This document shows, one piece after another, positions 1-9,041 of a DNA stretch of 64,000 bases; position 1 is the stretch's first letter; each line of letters starts with the position of its first letter. The DNA comes from JAFLCL01 sp039809495 (GTDB lineage: Bacteria; Myxococcota_A; Polyangia; Polyangiales; Sandaracinaceae), in contig JBDHVC010000005.1 of assembly GCA_039809495.1 (NCBI GenBank), positions 82,511-146,510 of the forward strand, given 5' to 3'. The notes under the pieces were generated by a model. It had not been told where the DNA came from and did not search any database. It was given only the letters and a program-made list of their open reading frames with translations. Both the position numbers and the translations under genes were made by a program.

Positions 1-823
<823 letters not shown>

Positions 824-827
<4 letters not shown>

Positions 828-840
828 CGCTCCGCGTCAG
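824..840 (+). terminator. hairpin spanning the hslU stop codon
   Basis: CTGACGC-TCC-GCGTCAG is a perfect 7-bp stem with a 3-base loop; the TGA stop (825-827) is in the 5' arm. There is no following T-run, so it is at best a weak or Rho-assisted terminator or an mRNA 3'-end stabiliser. Confidence 0.45.
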
Positions 841-899
841 GGATCCGGCTCGCGCGGCGGTTGCTCGGACCGAGCGCAAAGCGCAGGCTCGCGCGCGCC

Positions 900-2474
900 A
901 TGTCGCAAGAAGAACGGACGGTTCGCCTCGGGGAGGCGTGGACGCTCGAGCTGCTCGAGGACGTCGCGCGAGGGCGCGCGCGCCTGGTCTTGCCGGACGT
1001 CGCGCGCGAGCGGATCGATCGGGCCCGCGCGCTCGTCGACGCGCTCGCTTCGCGCGGAGACGCGGCGCCGAACGTCTACGGCGTGAACACCGGCTTCGGC
1101 GCGCTCGCCGAGACGCGCATCGCGGCCGACGAGGTGCGCACCCTCCAGAAGAACCTCGTCCGGAGCCACGCGTGCGGCGTCGGACCGCTCCTCTCGCGCG
1201 AGGTCGTCCGCGCGATGATGGCGCTCCGCGCGCAGACGATCGCGATCGGCTGCTCGGGAGCGCGAGCGGCGTGCGTCGATCTCCTCGTCTCGATGCTCGA
1301 TCGCGGCGTCACGCCGGCCGTCCCCTCGAAGGGATCCGTCGGCGCCTCGGGCGACCTCGCGCCGCTCGCGCACCTCGCGCTCGTCCTCATCGGCGAGGGC
1401 GAGGCGCGCTTCGAGCCCGACGGCGAGGCGAGCCCGCTCCTCCCCGGCGCGGAGGCGCTCCACAAGGCGGGCCTCACACCGCTCACGCTCGAGGCGAAGG
1501 AGGGCCTCGCGCTCATCAACGGCACGCAGCTCATCACGGCCGTCGGCGCGCTCGCGGTGCTCCGGGGCGAGCGCCTCTGCACGACGGCGGATCTCACGGG
1601 GGCGATGAGCCTCGAGGCGCTCGAGGGGAGCGTCCGCCCCTTCGATCCGCGCGTCCACGCAGTTCGCCCGCACCCGGGCCAGGCGAAGACGGCGGCGAAC
1701 CTCCGCGCGCTCCTCCAAGACAGCGCGATCGGCGAGTCCCACAAGGACTGCAAGAAGGTGCAGGACCCCTACTCGCTCCGCTGCATGCCGCAGATCCACG
1801 GCGCGAGCCGCGACGCGCTCGCCTGGGCGCGCGAGGTGCTCGAGCGCGAGCTGGTCGCCGCGACGGACAACCCGCTCCTCTTCGTCGACGAGGAGGGCCA
1901 CGGCGACTTCATCAGCGGCGGCAACTTCCACGGCCAGCCGCTCGCGATCGCGCTCGACACGGCGTGCATCGCGATCGCCGAGCTCGCCAACTGCGCCGAG
2001 CGGCGCATCGAGCAGCTCGTCAACCCCGCGATGAGCTCGGGCCTCCCGCCCTTCCTCGCGCCGCACTCCGGGCTCGACTCGGGCTTCATGATCGCGCAGG
2101 TCACGGCGGCGGCGCTCGTGAGCGAGAACAAGGTGCTCGCGCACCCCTCGAGCGTCGACTCGATCCCGAGCTCGGCCGGCAAGGAGGACCACGTCTCGAT
2201 GGGTACGATCTCGGCCCGCAAGTGCGCCGAGGTCGCCGAGCACGTCCGCACCGTCCTCGCGATCGAGGCGATGGTCGCCGCGCAGGGGCTCGATCTGCGC
2301 AGGCCCCTCGAGGCGGGCGTGGGCGTGCGCGCGGCGCATCGGCGGCTCCGCGAGGTGATCCCCACGCTCGAGGGCGATCGCGTCCTCTACCCGGACATCC
2401 GGCGCGCCGAGGCGCTCGTCGACGACGGAAGCCTCGTCGACGCCGCGGCGGCCGCGGCCGGGGATCTGGCGTGA
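900..2474 (+). CDS. hutH: histidine ammonia-lyase
   Basis: Deaminates L-histidine to trans-urocanate, first step of histidine degradation, in the cytoplasm. The Ala149-Ser150-Gly151 triad in GSVGASGDLAPL cyclises to the MIO electrophile; GVNTGFG, SCQ-like HKDCKKVQDPYSLRC and the NFHG-containing stretch GGNFHGQP are family signatures. At 524 residues the length is normal. ATG 900 was chosen because the protein aligns from MSQEE onward; an upstream TTG at 861 would add 13 unlikely residues. Its stop overlaps the GTG start of engB by 4 bases (GTGA), so the two are probably co-transcribed. No hutU, hutI or hutG is nearby. A tyrosine/phenylalanine ammonia-lyase or aminomutase is a remote alternative. 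Confidence 0.93.
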   Translation: MSQEERTVRLGEAWTLELLEDVARGRARLVLPDVARERIDRARALVDALASRGDAAPNVYGVNTGFGALAETRIAADEVRTLQKNLVRSHACGVGPLLSREVVRAMMALRAQTIAIGCSGARAACVDLLVSMLDRGVTPAVPSKGSVGASGDLAPLAHLALVLIGEGEARFEPDGEASPLLPGAEALHKAGLTPLTLEAKEGLALINGTQLITAVGALAVLRGERLCTTADLTGAMSLEALEGSVRPFDPRVHAVRPHPGQAKTAANLRALLQDSAIGESHKDCKKVQDPYSLRCMPQIHGASRDALAWAREVLERELVAATDNPLLFVDEEGHGDFISGGNFHGQPLAIALDTACIAIAELANCAERRIEQLVNPAMSSGLPPFLAPHSGLDSGFMIAQVTAAALVSENKVLAHPSSVDSIPSSAGKEDHVSMGTISARKCAEVAEHVRTVLAIEAMVAAQGLDLRRPLEAGVGVRAAHRRLREVIPTLEGDRVLYPDIRRAEALVDDGSLVDAAAAAAGDLA

Positions 2475-3154
2475 GCGAGCCGCGCGAGAAGACCTCCTTC
2501 GCCGTCCTCGACGCGACCTTCATCGGCCACGCGAAGACGGTTGAGGGCCTCCCGCCGCCGATGCTCGCGGAGGTCGCCTTCGCGGGGAAGTCGAACGTCG
2601 GCAAGTCGAGCCTCATCAACAAGCTCGTGAACCGCCGCAAGCTGGTCCGCACGAGCTCGACCCCGGGCGCGACGCGCGGCCTCTCGCTCTTTCGCGTGAG
2701 GCTCCGGCTCGAGGGCGGCGCGGGCGCGGAGCTCGATCTCGTCGATCTGCCCGGCTACGGCTTCGCGCAGCGGAGCAAGGACGAGCGCAGGAGCTGGGGC
2801 CCGATGATCGAGGGCTACCTCGAGCGCCGCGTGAGCCTGCGGGCCGTGCTCCTGCTCGTCGACGTGCGGCGCGGCGTCGCAGAGGAGGACGCGCAGCTCC
2901 TCGCGTACCTCGCGCACCTCGAGCGCCCCGCGATCCTCGTCGTCACCAAGTGCGACAAGGTGAGCCGCCGCGAGCGCGACGCGAGCCTCCGCGCGATCAC
3001 GCGGGACGCGCGCGCCGCCTACCCGACGCTCCCGATCGTCGCGACGAGCGCCGAGAGCGGCGAGGGGATCCCCGAGCTGTGGAAAGCGACCCGCCGCGCG
3101 ACGTTCCTCGAAGGGGCCGCGCCGCCCGCTCACGGCATGAATCAATTGCCCTGA
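2471..3154 (+). CDS. engB: ribosome biogenesis GTP-binding protein EngB/YsxC
   Basis: Small TRAFAC-class GTPase needed for late 50S assembly. G1 is GKSNVGKSS, G3 is DLPGYG, G4 is TKCDK and G5 lies in ATSAESGEG, all in the expected order. 227 residues. The GTG start at 2471 overlaps the hutH stop and is directly followed by the typical N-terminus ending in FIGHAKTVEGLPP. The final residues (HGMNQLP) and the stop lie inside a dispersed hairpin repeat (3131-3289), so the C-terminal tip is repeat-derived and not family sequence. It is convergent with the FAD oxidase gene. Confidence 0.95.
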   Translation: MSEPREKTSFAVLDATFIGHAKTVEGLPPPMLAEVAFAGKSNVGKSSLINKLVNRRKLVRTSSTPGATRGLSLFRVRLRLEGGAGAELDLVDLPGYGFAQRSKDERRSWGPMIEGYLERRVSLRAVLLLVDVRRGVAEEDAQLLAYLAHLERPAILVVTKCDKVSRRERDASLRAITRDARAAYPTLPIVATSAESGEGIPELWKATRRATFLEGAAPPAHGMNQLP

Positions 3155-3289
3155 TTCGTGCTGCCCCTTCCTCGTCGGAGGGTCTGCCCCCGGACCCTGC
3201 CTCACGCCGAGTCCATCGGCGTGAGCTTCCCTCCCGCCGAGCCAGCGTGCCTCGACTCGACGGATCACGTCGAGTGAGGCGCGCCGTCA
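3131..3289 (-). repeat. dispersed multi-hairpin element, copy A
   Basis: Read on the minus strand it starts at the oxidase stop TGA with TGACGGCGCGCCTCACTCGA and continues almost base for base like the copy at 38672. Hairpins on the plus strand: 3245-3284 (GCGTGCCTC pairs with GAGGCGCGC, enclosing CTCGAC/GTCGAG), 3201-3225 (CTCACGCCGA/TCGGCGTGAG), 3180-3197 (GGGTC...GACCC) and 3131-3163 (CACGGCATGAATCA...CTGATTCGTGCTG, imperfect). It fills the convergent gap between engB and the oxidase and encodes the last residues of EngB. Confidence 0.85.
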
Positions 3290-5977
3290 GAGCTCCGCGT
3301 AGCCGACCATGTCGTGCGCGAGCTTGCCGAAGGCGAGCACCTTCGAGCGCCGGAGCTCGAGGTGGACGGCGCTCACGAAGCGAGCGTCGATCCGCTTCTC
3401 GTTCGCCCACGCTCCCGAGGCGAGCTCGAGGCGGTTCGCGGCGAGCGCGCCGCTCGTGCTCGGGTACGCGACGACCACGGCAGCGCCCGAGACGAGGACG
3501 CCGGGCCGCGAGGGGACGAGGGGCCTCGACGCGCCCGGGTTCGAGAGCGGCGTGAGCGCGAGCGGGGCTGTCCCGCGCAGGCCGGCCGGGAGCGCCGCGA
3601 AGGCGCGGAGCACGCCGCCTTGGAAGTAGACGACGACCAGCCCCGTCGGGGTCCACGCGAGGCTCGGCGTGCCGTCCGCGGCCTCGCTCATCGTGTGGAA
3701 CACGAAGGGCGCGTCGAGCGCCGCGCTCGCCTGGCTGCCGAGCACGATCTTCCCCGACGGATCGCGACCCGCGAGGACGAGACCGTCGGCCCAGAGCGCG
3801 GCGAGATCGCCCACGAGCTTTGGCGCTCCGCCGACGTCGCTCCAGCCCTTCCACGTCCCGCCAGGGCTCGACTGGCGACGCCACGCGAGCACGCCCCGCG
3901 TGTCGATCGCGAAGAGCGTGAGCCGCCCGGTGCCGTCGAGCAGCGTCGCGGGCGAGCTCGCGAAGCGCTGCGCGCCATCAAACGCTTGGAGCGTGGTCAT
4001 CCACTCGTCGCGCCCCCTGCGCGCCCACGCGTGGACGATCCGGCCATCACCGAGGCGGCCGACGAGCTCGATCCGGCCGTCGTGGTTCGCCACGATCTCG
4101 AAGGCGCTCGCGACGTGGGACGCGCCCTCGAGCGAGAGCGTCTCGAAGGGCAAGGAGCGCACGCCCGAGGCGCGCGAGAGGGAGGGCACGCCGTCACCGC
4201 TCGTCGCGGCCACCCAGAGCCGATCGGCCGCGAGGTGCACGCCCGGCGCGTGCTCGCGGATCGCCCTCGTGTCGAAGGGCGCCGAGGTCCTCCGAGAGGG
4301 GAGGAAGCCGTCGGCCAAGAGGCGCGCCGCCCCGAGCGGCGTGAGGCCGGCGCCGATCGCGTAGCGGCTGTCGAAGGTCGTGAGCGGCCCGTGCTCGGCG
4401 AGCTTGCGCTTCGCGGCGAGGAAGACCTCGCGGCGCGGGTACGCCTCGATGGTGAGGGGGTGATCGGGGTGCGCCCACTGCCCCCAGTGCGCGCGCCCTC
4501 CCCGACGCTCGGACGCGCCGAACATCGCGCCGACGTAGTCCTCGTTCCTGCCCTCGAGCTCGTGAGGCTTCGCGACGCCCCAGAAGATCTCCTGGAGCGC
4601 GAAGACCTCGACGTGGCAGAAGCGCTCGTGCGGATCGCTCGAGCTCTGCATCGCGAGCGCGGCGCGGCTCGAGCGCGTGAAGCGCGCCGAGATGAAGCCC
4701 GAGTACTCGTAGGGCGTGTCGCGGCGCAGCCGATCGATCTGCGCGAGCATGTCGTCGAGCGCGGCGACGTGCGCGTTCCCGCTCGTCGTGACGACGAGCT
4801 CGGACGAGTACACGGGCTGGGACTCGTAGTTCTTCGTGTCCTGGACGCTCTGGTAGCGGTGGACGGCGGGGGTGTCCTCGCGCCCCATCGTGATGAGGTC
4901 GCGCAGCGTCTCGTAGTAGCGAGCCGGATTCCCCGACTCGACCGCCGCGAAGAGGCCGACCTCGTCGATGTCGATCTTGGCGCGCGCGTAGTCGTCCGTG
5001 GACCAGCTCGGGTGCTCGACGCGCGTCGCGACGAGCGCGTGCCGCACGCCGTGCGGGTCGGGGTACGGGTTGATCAGGATCTCGACGTGCCGGTAGCCGT
5101 CCGCGCGGAGCGGCGCCGCGCCGGATCCGCCGCTCGGGTGCGGCTTGGCGGGATCGGTGAGCCCCGCGACGTCGGTGAAGATGGTGCCGTCGAGGAGCTT
5201 CGCCCGCACGTCGAGCCAGGGCATCCAGCGCGAGCGCTCGGAGAGGCCGTACATCCCGCGCGTCTCGAAGACGAGCGAGGCGACGACGCCGAGCGAGCCC
5301 ACCGAGACGAGCGCGGCGTCGAAGAGGTCATCGTCCGCGTGGAGCGCCGCGTCGGCCCCGACCCCCTCGAGCGCGGGCGGTGACGCACCCTTCGTGAGCC
5401 GCGCCGAGGCGCGCTCGATCCAGAGCTCACGCCCGCCGAACGTGACGAGCTGGATCGCGCGGACGAAGTCCACCATCGGAGGCAGATCGAAGTCCCCCGC
5501 GTGCGAGCTGGTCATGCACGCGCCGACGACGCGCTGGCCCGCGCGCGAGCCCATCGCGATGAAGCCGAGGTCCTCCTTCGCGAGCGCCGCGAGCGCCTCA
5601 CCGACCGAGACGAGCGCGCCGACGCGCACGAACGATCGCCCGCCTTGCTTCAGGCTCGCCTCGAGCGCCGCGCCGAGCGCGCCGTCGTAGCTCGGCCCCT
5701 TCGTCACCTCGATGAGCTTGAGCCCGCTCGGCGGCTTGTAGCTCGGAGGATCCTTGTGCTTGCCCGCCGCCGGGCCGATCGAGACGTCCGTGCAGGCCGG
5801 CCCGTCGTTGAAGGACCAGAACGAGCCCGCCGCGCGCACGTGACGCCCGGCGTTCGAGGCCTCGGTCACGAGCGCGCGCAGCCTCGCGAAGCTCTCGGGG
5901 TGGAGCTCCGAGTGTTCGGGCCAATTCGGGGTGAAGTCGTGGGTCTTCGCCCAGCTCTTGCGTGTTCCGTCCGCCAT
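3287..5977 (-). CDS. FAD-linked oxidase (aldonolactone-oxidase-like) fused to a C-terminal beta-propeller
   Basis: 896 residues. About 1-585 resemble the VAO/PCMH flavin oxidases of the gulono-/arabinono-lactone oxidase type: a GSFWSFND segment in the FAD-binding region, the conserved GSRAGQRVVGACMTSSHAGD stretch, and a C-terminal ALO-like part with WAHPDHPLT and YPRREVFLAAKRKL. About 590-896 is built of repeated Trp/Gly-rich blades (RIVHAWARRG, VLAWRRQSS, LVVVYFQGG), suggesting a PLL-type lectin-like propeller. No signal peptide is seen from ATG 5977; the frame is open further upstream to 6127 but that part is Arg-rich and unlike the family. Substrate unknown; the propeller may bind a glycan or polymer. 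No obvious operon partner. Domain calls are from motif reading only. Confidence 0.75.
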   Translation of the reverse strand: MADGTRKSWAKTHDFTPNWPEHSELHPESFARLRALVTEASNAGRHVRAAGSFWSFNDGPACTDVSIGPAAGKHKDPPSYKPPSGLKLIEVTKGPSYDGALGAALEASLKQGGRSFVRVGALVSVGEALAALAKEDLGFIAMGSRAGQRVVGACMTSSHAGDFDLPPMVDFVRAIQLVTFGGRELWIERASARLTKGASPPALEGVGADAALHADDDLFDAALVSVGSLGVVASLVFETRGMYGLSERSRWMPWLDVRAKLLDGTIFTDVAGLTDPAKPHPSGGSGAAPLRADGYRHVEILINPYPDPHGVRHALVATRVEHPSWSTDDYARAKIDIDEVGLFAAVESGNPARYYETLRDLITMGREDTPAVHRYQSVQDTKNYESQPVYSSELVVTTSGNAHVAALDDMLAQIDRLRRDTPYEYSGFISARFTRSSRAALAMQSSSDPHERFCHVEVFALQEIFWGVAKPHELEGRNEDYVGAMFGASERRGGRAHWGQWAHPDHPLTIEAYPRREVFLAAKRKLAEHGPLTTFDSRYAIGAGLTPLGAARLLADGFLPSRRTSAPFDTRAIREHAPGVHLAADRLWVAATSGDGVPSLSRASGVRSLPFETLSLEGASHVASAFEIVANHDGRIELVGRLGDGRIVHAWARRGRDEWMTTLQAFDGAQRFASSPATLLDGTGRLTLFAIDTRGVLAWRRQSSPGGTWKGWSDVGGAPKLVGDLAALWADGLVLAGRDPSGKIVLGSQASAALDAPFVFHTMSEAADGTPSLAWTPTGLVVVYFQGGVLRAFAALPAGLRGTAPLALTPLSNPGASRPLVPSRPGVLVSGAAVVVAYPSTSGALAANRLELASGAWANEKRIDARFVSAVHLELRRSKVLAFGKLAHDMVGYAEL

Positions 5978-6148
5978 GCGTGGGAGGCTCGCGCATCCGC
6001 GCCTCGGAGCGCAACGACCTCGAGCGGGGCGCACGCCTTTCGCGTGGCCCTTCGCACAGCCCGCCGCGGCGCGCTGGGACCGCACACACGCGCGAGGCCG
6101 CGCCCCTCGACGAGCGCGGCCTCTCACCCCCGCGCAGCGCGAGCGGCG

Positions 6149-6220
6149 GCTCGATCAACGTTGCTCGATCAACGTTGCTCGATCAGCGGCGGATCGATCG
6201 ACGTTGCTCGATCAGCGGTT
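6149..6220. repeat. five-unit 14-15 bp tandem repeat
   Basis: Units GCTCGATCAACGTT (6149-6162, 6163-6176), GCTCGATCAGCGGC (6177-6190), GGATCGATCGACGTT (6191-6205) and GCTCGATCAGCGGTT (6206-6220). The last unit contains the lpdA stop codon. It sits in the 234-base gap before the oxidase gene; otherwise I see nothing in that gap. Confidence 0.85.
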
Positions 6221-7624
6221 TCCGATGTGGATCGCCTCGCCGAGCGCGTGCTTGAAGCTCTCCATCATCGCCTCGCCGAGCGTCGGGTGCGGGTGGATGG
6301 TGAGCGCGACGTCCTCGGCGTAGGCGCACATCTCGAGCGCCAGCGCGGCCTCGCTGATGAGGTCGGAGGCCTCCGGGCCGACGATGCCGACGCCGAGGAC
6401 CTCGTGCGTCTCGGCGTCGATGATCGACTTGATGAAGCCGTCGGTCTGGCTCACGGCCATGGCGCGGCCCGACGCGGCGAAGGGGAACTTGCCGATCCGC
6501 ACCTTCTTGCCCTGCGCCGCGGCCTCCTTCTCGGAGAGGCCGACCGTCGCGATCTCGGGCTCGGTGAAGATCGCGGCCGGCATGCCGCGCCAGTCGCGCA
6601 CGGACTTGTGCCCCGCGATGACCTCCGCCGCGATCTCGCCCTCCTTGCTCGCCTTGTGCGCGAGGTAGCCGCCGCCGATGACGTCGCCGATCGCGTAGAT
6701 GCCCGGCACGTTCGCCTTGAACTGGTCGTCGGTGACGATGTGGCCGCGCGGATCGAGCGCGACGCCCAGCGCCTCGAGGCCGAGGTCCTTCGAGTTCGGC
6801 TTGAAGCCGATCGAGACGAGCACGCGCTCGGCCACGATCTCGCGGACCTTGCCGTCCGGCCCCTCGAGGACGACCTTGGCCTTCTCGCCCTGGCGCTCGA
6901 CCTTCTGCGCCTTGTGCTTGAGCAGCACCTCGCCGCCCGCCTTCGTGAAGGTGCGCTCGACGACCTTCACGAGGTCGAGATCGGTCGCGCCGAGGAGCTG
7001 GTCCGCGAGCTCGACGACGATCACCTTCGCGCCGAGCTTCTGGTAGACCATCCCGAGCTCCATCCCGATCACGCCGCCGCCGATGATGACCATCGTGCCC
7101 TCGGCGCTCGTGAGCGAGACGGCCTCCTTCGCGGTGATGACGACCTCGCCGTCGAGCGGGATCGTCGGGATGCGGATCACCTCGGCGCCCGTCGCGACGA
7201 TGATGCCCTTCTTCGCCTCGAAGACCTCCTTCGAGCCGTCGGGCGCCGTCACCTCGACCGAGCGGTTCGAGAGGAGCTTCGCCTTGCCCTTCACGATCGC
7301 GCCGCCCGAGCCCTTGACCAGCGAGGAGACGCCGCCGGTGAGCTTCTTGACGATGCCGTTCTTCCACGCCTGCATCTTCACGAGATCGACGCTCACGCCG
7401 CTCACCGTGATGCCCATCGCGGAGGCCTTGTGCGCCTTCTCGACGAAGCCCGAGGCCGCGATGAGCGCCTTCGACGGGATGCAGCCCCAGTTGAGGCAGA
7501 CGCCGCCCATCTCCTCCTTCTCGACGCAGAGGGTCGAGAGGCCGAGCTGGCCAGCTCGAATCGAGGCCACGTACCCGCCGGGGCCGCCGCCGATCACGAT
7601 CACGTCGTAGCTCTTGTTCGCCAT
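6212..7624 (-). CDS. lpdA: dihydrolipoamide dehydrogenase (E3)
   Basis: Flavoprotein that reoxidises the lipoyl groups of 2-oxoacid dehydrogenase complexes (or glycine cleavage) with NAD+. 470 residues, full length. N-terminal FAD-binding GGGPGGY; redox-active disulfide GGVCLNWGC with Cys43 and Cys48; NAD-binding GGGVIGMELG; the second FAD motif IYAIGDVIGG; and the C-terminal dimer-interface HPHPTLGE with the catalytic His. It follows the E1 alpha gene on the same strand after 81 bases, so the two are probably functionally linked although E1 beta and E2 are not in the window. The stop lies in a short tandem repeat. Confidence 0.96.
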   Translation of the reverse strand: MANKSYDVIVIGGGPGGYVASIRAGQLGLSTLCVEKEEMGGVCLNWGCIPSKALIAASGFVEKAHKASAMGITVSGVSVDLVKMQAWKNGIVKKLTGGVSSLVKGSGGAIVKGKAKLLSNRSVEVTAPDGSKEVFEAKKGIIVATGAEVIRIPTIPLDGEVVITAKEAVSLTSAEGTMVIIGGGVIGMELGMVYQKLGAKVIVVELADQLLGATDLDLVKVVERTFTKAGGEVLLKHKAQKVERQGEKAKVVLEGPDGKVREIVAERVLVSIGFKPNSKDLGLEALGVALDPRGHIVTDDQFKANVPGIYAIGDVIGGGYLAHKASKEGEIAAEVIAGHKSVRDWRGMPAAIFTEPEIATVGLSEKEAAAQGKKVRIGKFPFAASGRAMAVSQTDGFIKSIIDAETHEVLGVGIVGPEASDLISEAALALEMCAYAEDVALTIHPHPTLGEAMMESFKHALGEAIHIGNR

Positions 7625-7705
7625 GTCCTCTTCTCGCTTTGGATCCCGCCGCGCGCGGCGGCGTCGCCTCGTGTCACGAACGCTCCGCGCGCGGATCGAC
7701 GCGCG

Positions 7706-8830
7706 TCAGTGGCTCCCCTCGTGGCCGATCGTGGCCGGCGCGAGCGCGAGGAGCGCCGCGCGCTGCTCCGCGAGGTGCCACGGGAGCGCCCCCGCGTACA
7801 CGTCGTCGAAGAGCGTCTCGCGCGCGGGCGGAGGGAGCGCCTCGATCGCGCCGATCGCGGCGTCGAATTCCGCCTCGAGCGCGCCCTCGATCGCGGCCCT
7901 CTTCACGTCGTCGAGCAGGCCGGCCCGCTCGAGGTAGCGCTCGAAGCGCATGATCGGATCGCGCGCCCTCCACGCCTCGACCTCCTCGCTCGAGCGATAG
8001 CGCGTCGGATCGTCGCTCGAGCTGTGCGGCCCGATGCGGTACGTCACCGACTCGACGAAGCTCGGCCCCTCGCCGCGGCGGGCGCGATCGACCGCCTCCT
8101 TCACGACGCGGTGGACGGCGAGGACGTCGTTGCCGTCGACGCGCACGCCACGCACGCCGTAGGCGCGCGCCTTGATCGCGAGCGTCCTCGACGCGGTCTG
8201 CTTCGCGGTCGGCACGCTGATCGACCAGTGGTTGTTCTGGCAGACGAGGACGACGGGCGCCCGATCGATCGCCGCGAACGTCATCGCCGTGTGGAAGTCC
8301 GGCTCGCTCGTCGCGCCGTCCCCGAGGAAGCCCACGGTGACGACGTCGTCGCCGCGCCGCTTGGCGGCCATGGCCGCGCCGACGGCCTGCGGGAGCTGGG
8401 GCCCGATGCACGAGCTCCAGCCGACCTGGTTCACCGAGCGGCTCGACTGGTGGCTCGGCATCTGGCGCCCCTTCATCGGGTCGGCCTCGTTGCCGTAGAC
8501 CTGCGCGAGCCACTGCTCGAGCGGGAAGCCGCGCGCGAGCAGGATCGAGCTCTCGCGGAGCGCCGGGAAGACCCAGTCGCGCGCCTCGAGCGCGAAGGCG
8601 GTCGCGATGGGCGTCGCCTCCTGGCCCGTGATCGTCCCGAAGAAGCCGATCTTCCCCTGGCGCTGCTTGGCGAGCATGCGCTCGTCGATGCGGCGGATGC
8701 GAAGCATCTCGCGGTACATCGCGACGAGGAGCGCCTCGTCGAGGAAGGGGTCGCGCGACGGGTCGGCCGAGCCGTCGTCGCGCAAGACCTGGTCGAGGCC
8801 GAGATCCTGATCGTCCCGAGCGTGCGTCAT
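7706..8830 (-). CDS. 2-oxoacid dehydrogenase E1 component, alpha subunit (branched-chain type)
   Basis: Thiamine-diphosphate-dependent decarboxylase subunit. The TPP/Mg motif runs from GDGATSE to CQNNHWSIS. The stretch IGPHSSSDDPTRYRS with EVEAWRARDPI is the phosphorylation-loop region and looks like branched-chain 2-oxoisovalerate dehydrogenase (BkdA1) rather than pyruvate dehydrogenase. 374 residues. The partner E1 beta and the lipoyl E2 are missing locally; lpdA follows downstream. A TAGGAT hexamer lies 8 bases before the ATG, so a leaderless transcript is possible. Substrate (branched-chain, pyruvate or acetoin) cannot be settled from this window. Confidence 0.85.
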   Translation of the reverse strand: MTHARDDQDLGLDQVLRDDGSADPSRDPFLDEALLVAMYREMLRIRRIDERMLAKQRQGKIGFFGTITGQEATPIATAFALEARDWVFPALRESSILLARGFPLEQWLAQVYGNEADPMKGRQMPSHQSSRSVNQVGWSSCIGPQLPQAVGAAMAAKRRGDDVVTVGFLGDGATSEPDFHTAMTFAAIDRAPVVLVCQNNHWSISVPTAKQTASRTLAIKARAYGVRGVRVDGNDVLAVHRVVKEAVDRARRGEGPSFVESVTYRIGPHSSSDDPTRYRSSEEVEAWRARDPIMRFERYLERAGLLDDVKRAAIEGALEAEFDAAIGAIEALPPPARETLFDDVYAGALPWHLAEQRAALLALAPATIGHEGSH

Positions 8831-8838
8831 CGCCGCGC

Positions 8839-8844
8839 ATCCTA
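8839..8844 (-). promoter_or_regulatory. candidate -10 hexamer 8 bases before the E1 alpha start
   Basis: TAGGAT on the minus strand, 8 bases before ATG 8830. Together with similar hexamers elsewhere in the window it suggests transcription starting at or next to the start codon. No clear -35 is seen. Confidence 0.35.
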
Positions 8845-8912
8845 CCCGTCGCTAGGGCCGCATCAACCGGCGTCTTCGCCGCGGCTCACATCGAGGATCC
8901 GCCGAGCGGACT

Positions 8913-9041
8913 CACGGCACGAATCAGTTGCCCAGGTTCGTACCGGCCATTCCGCGTCGGAGGGGCTGCCCAGAGCCCCTCGGTCACGCCCAGAGAGCGC
9001 GACCACCCCCGCGCGGCCACGTCGAGCGAGGCGCGCCGTCA
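8913..9041 (-). repeat. dispersed multi-hairpin element, copy C (diverged)
   Basis: On the minus strand it begins at the downstream gene's stop with TGACGGCGCGCCTCGCTCGA and ends in ACTGATTCGTGCCGTGAG, matching copies A and B at both ends. Hairpins: 8982-9004 (GGTCACGC...GCGCGACC), 8962-8979 (GGGGCT...AGCCCC) and 8916-8944. The middle hairpin has G-C pairs where copies A and B have T-A, so a base pair is kept while the sequence changes. The 208-base gap between the two genes holds this element and little else. Confidence 0.75.

Noticed and set aside
6149..6220. CRISPR array candidate
   Set aside because: Units are 14-15 bases with no unique spacers, and no cas genes are present.
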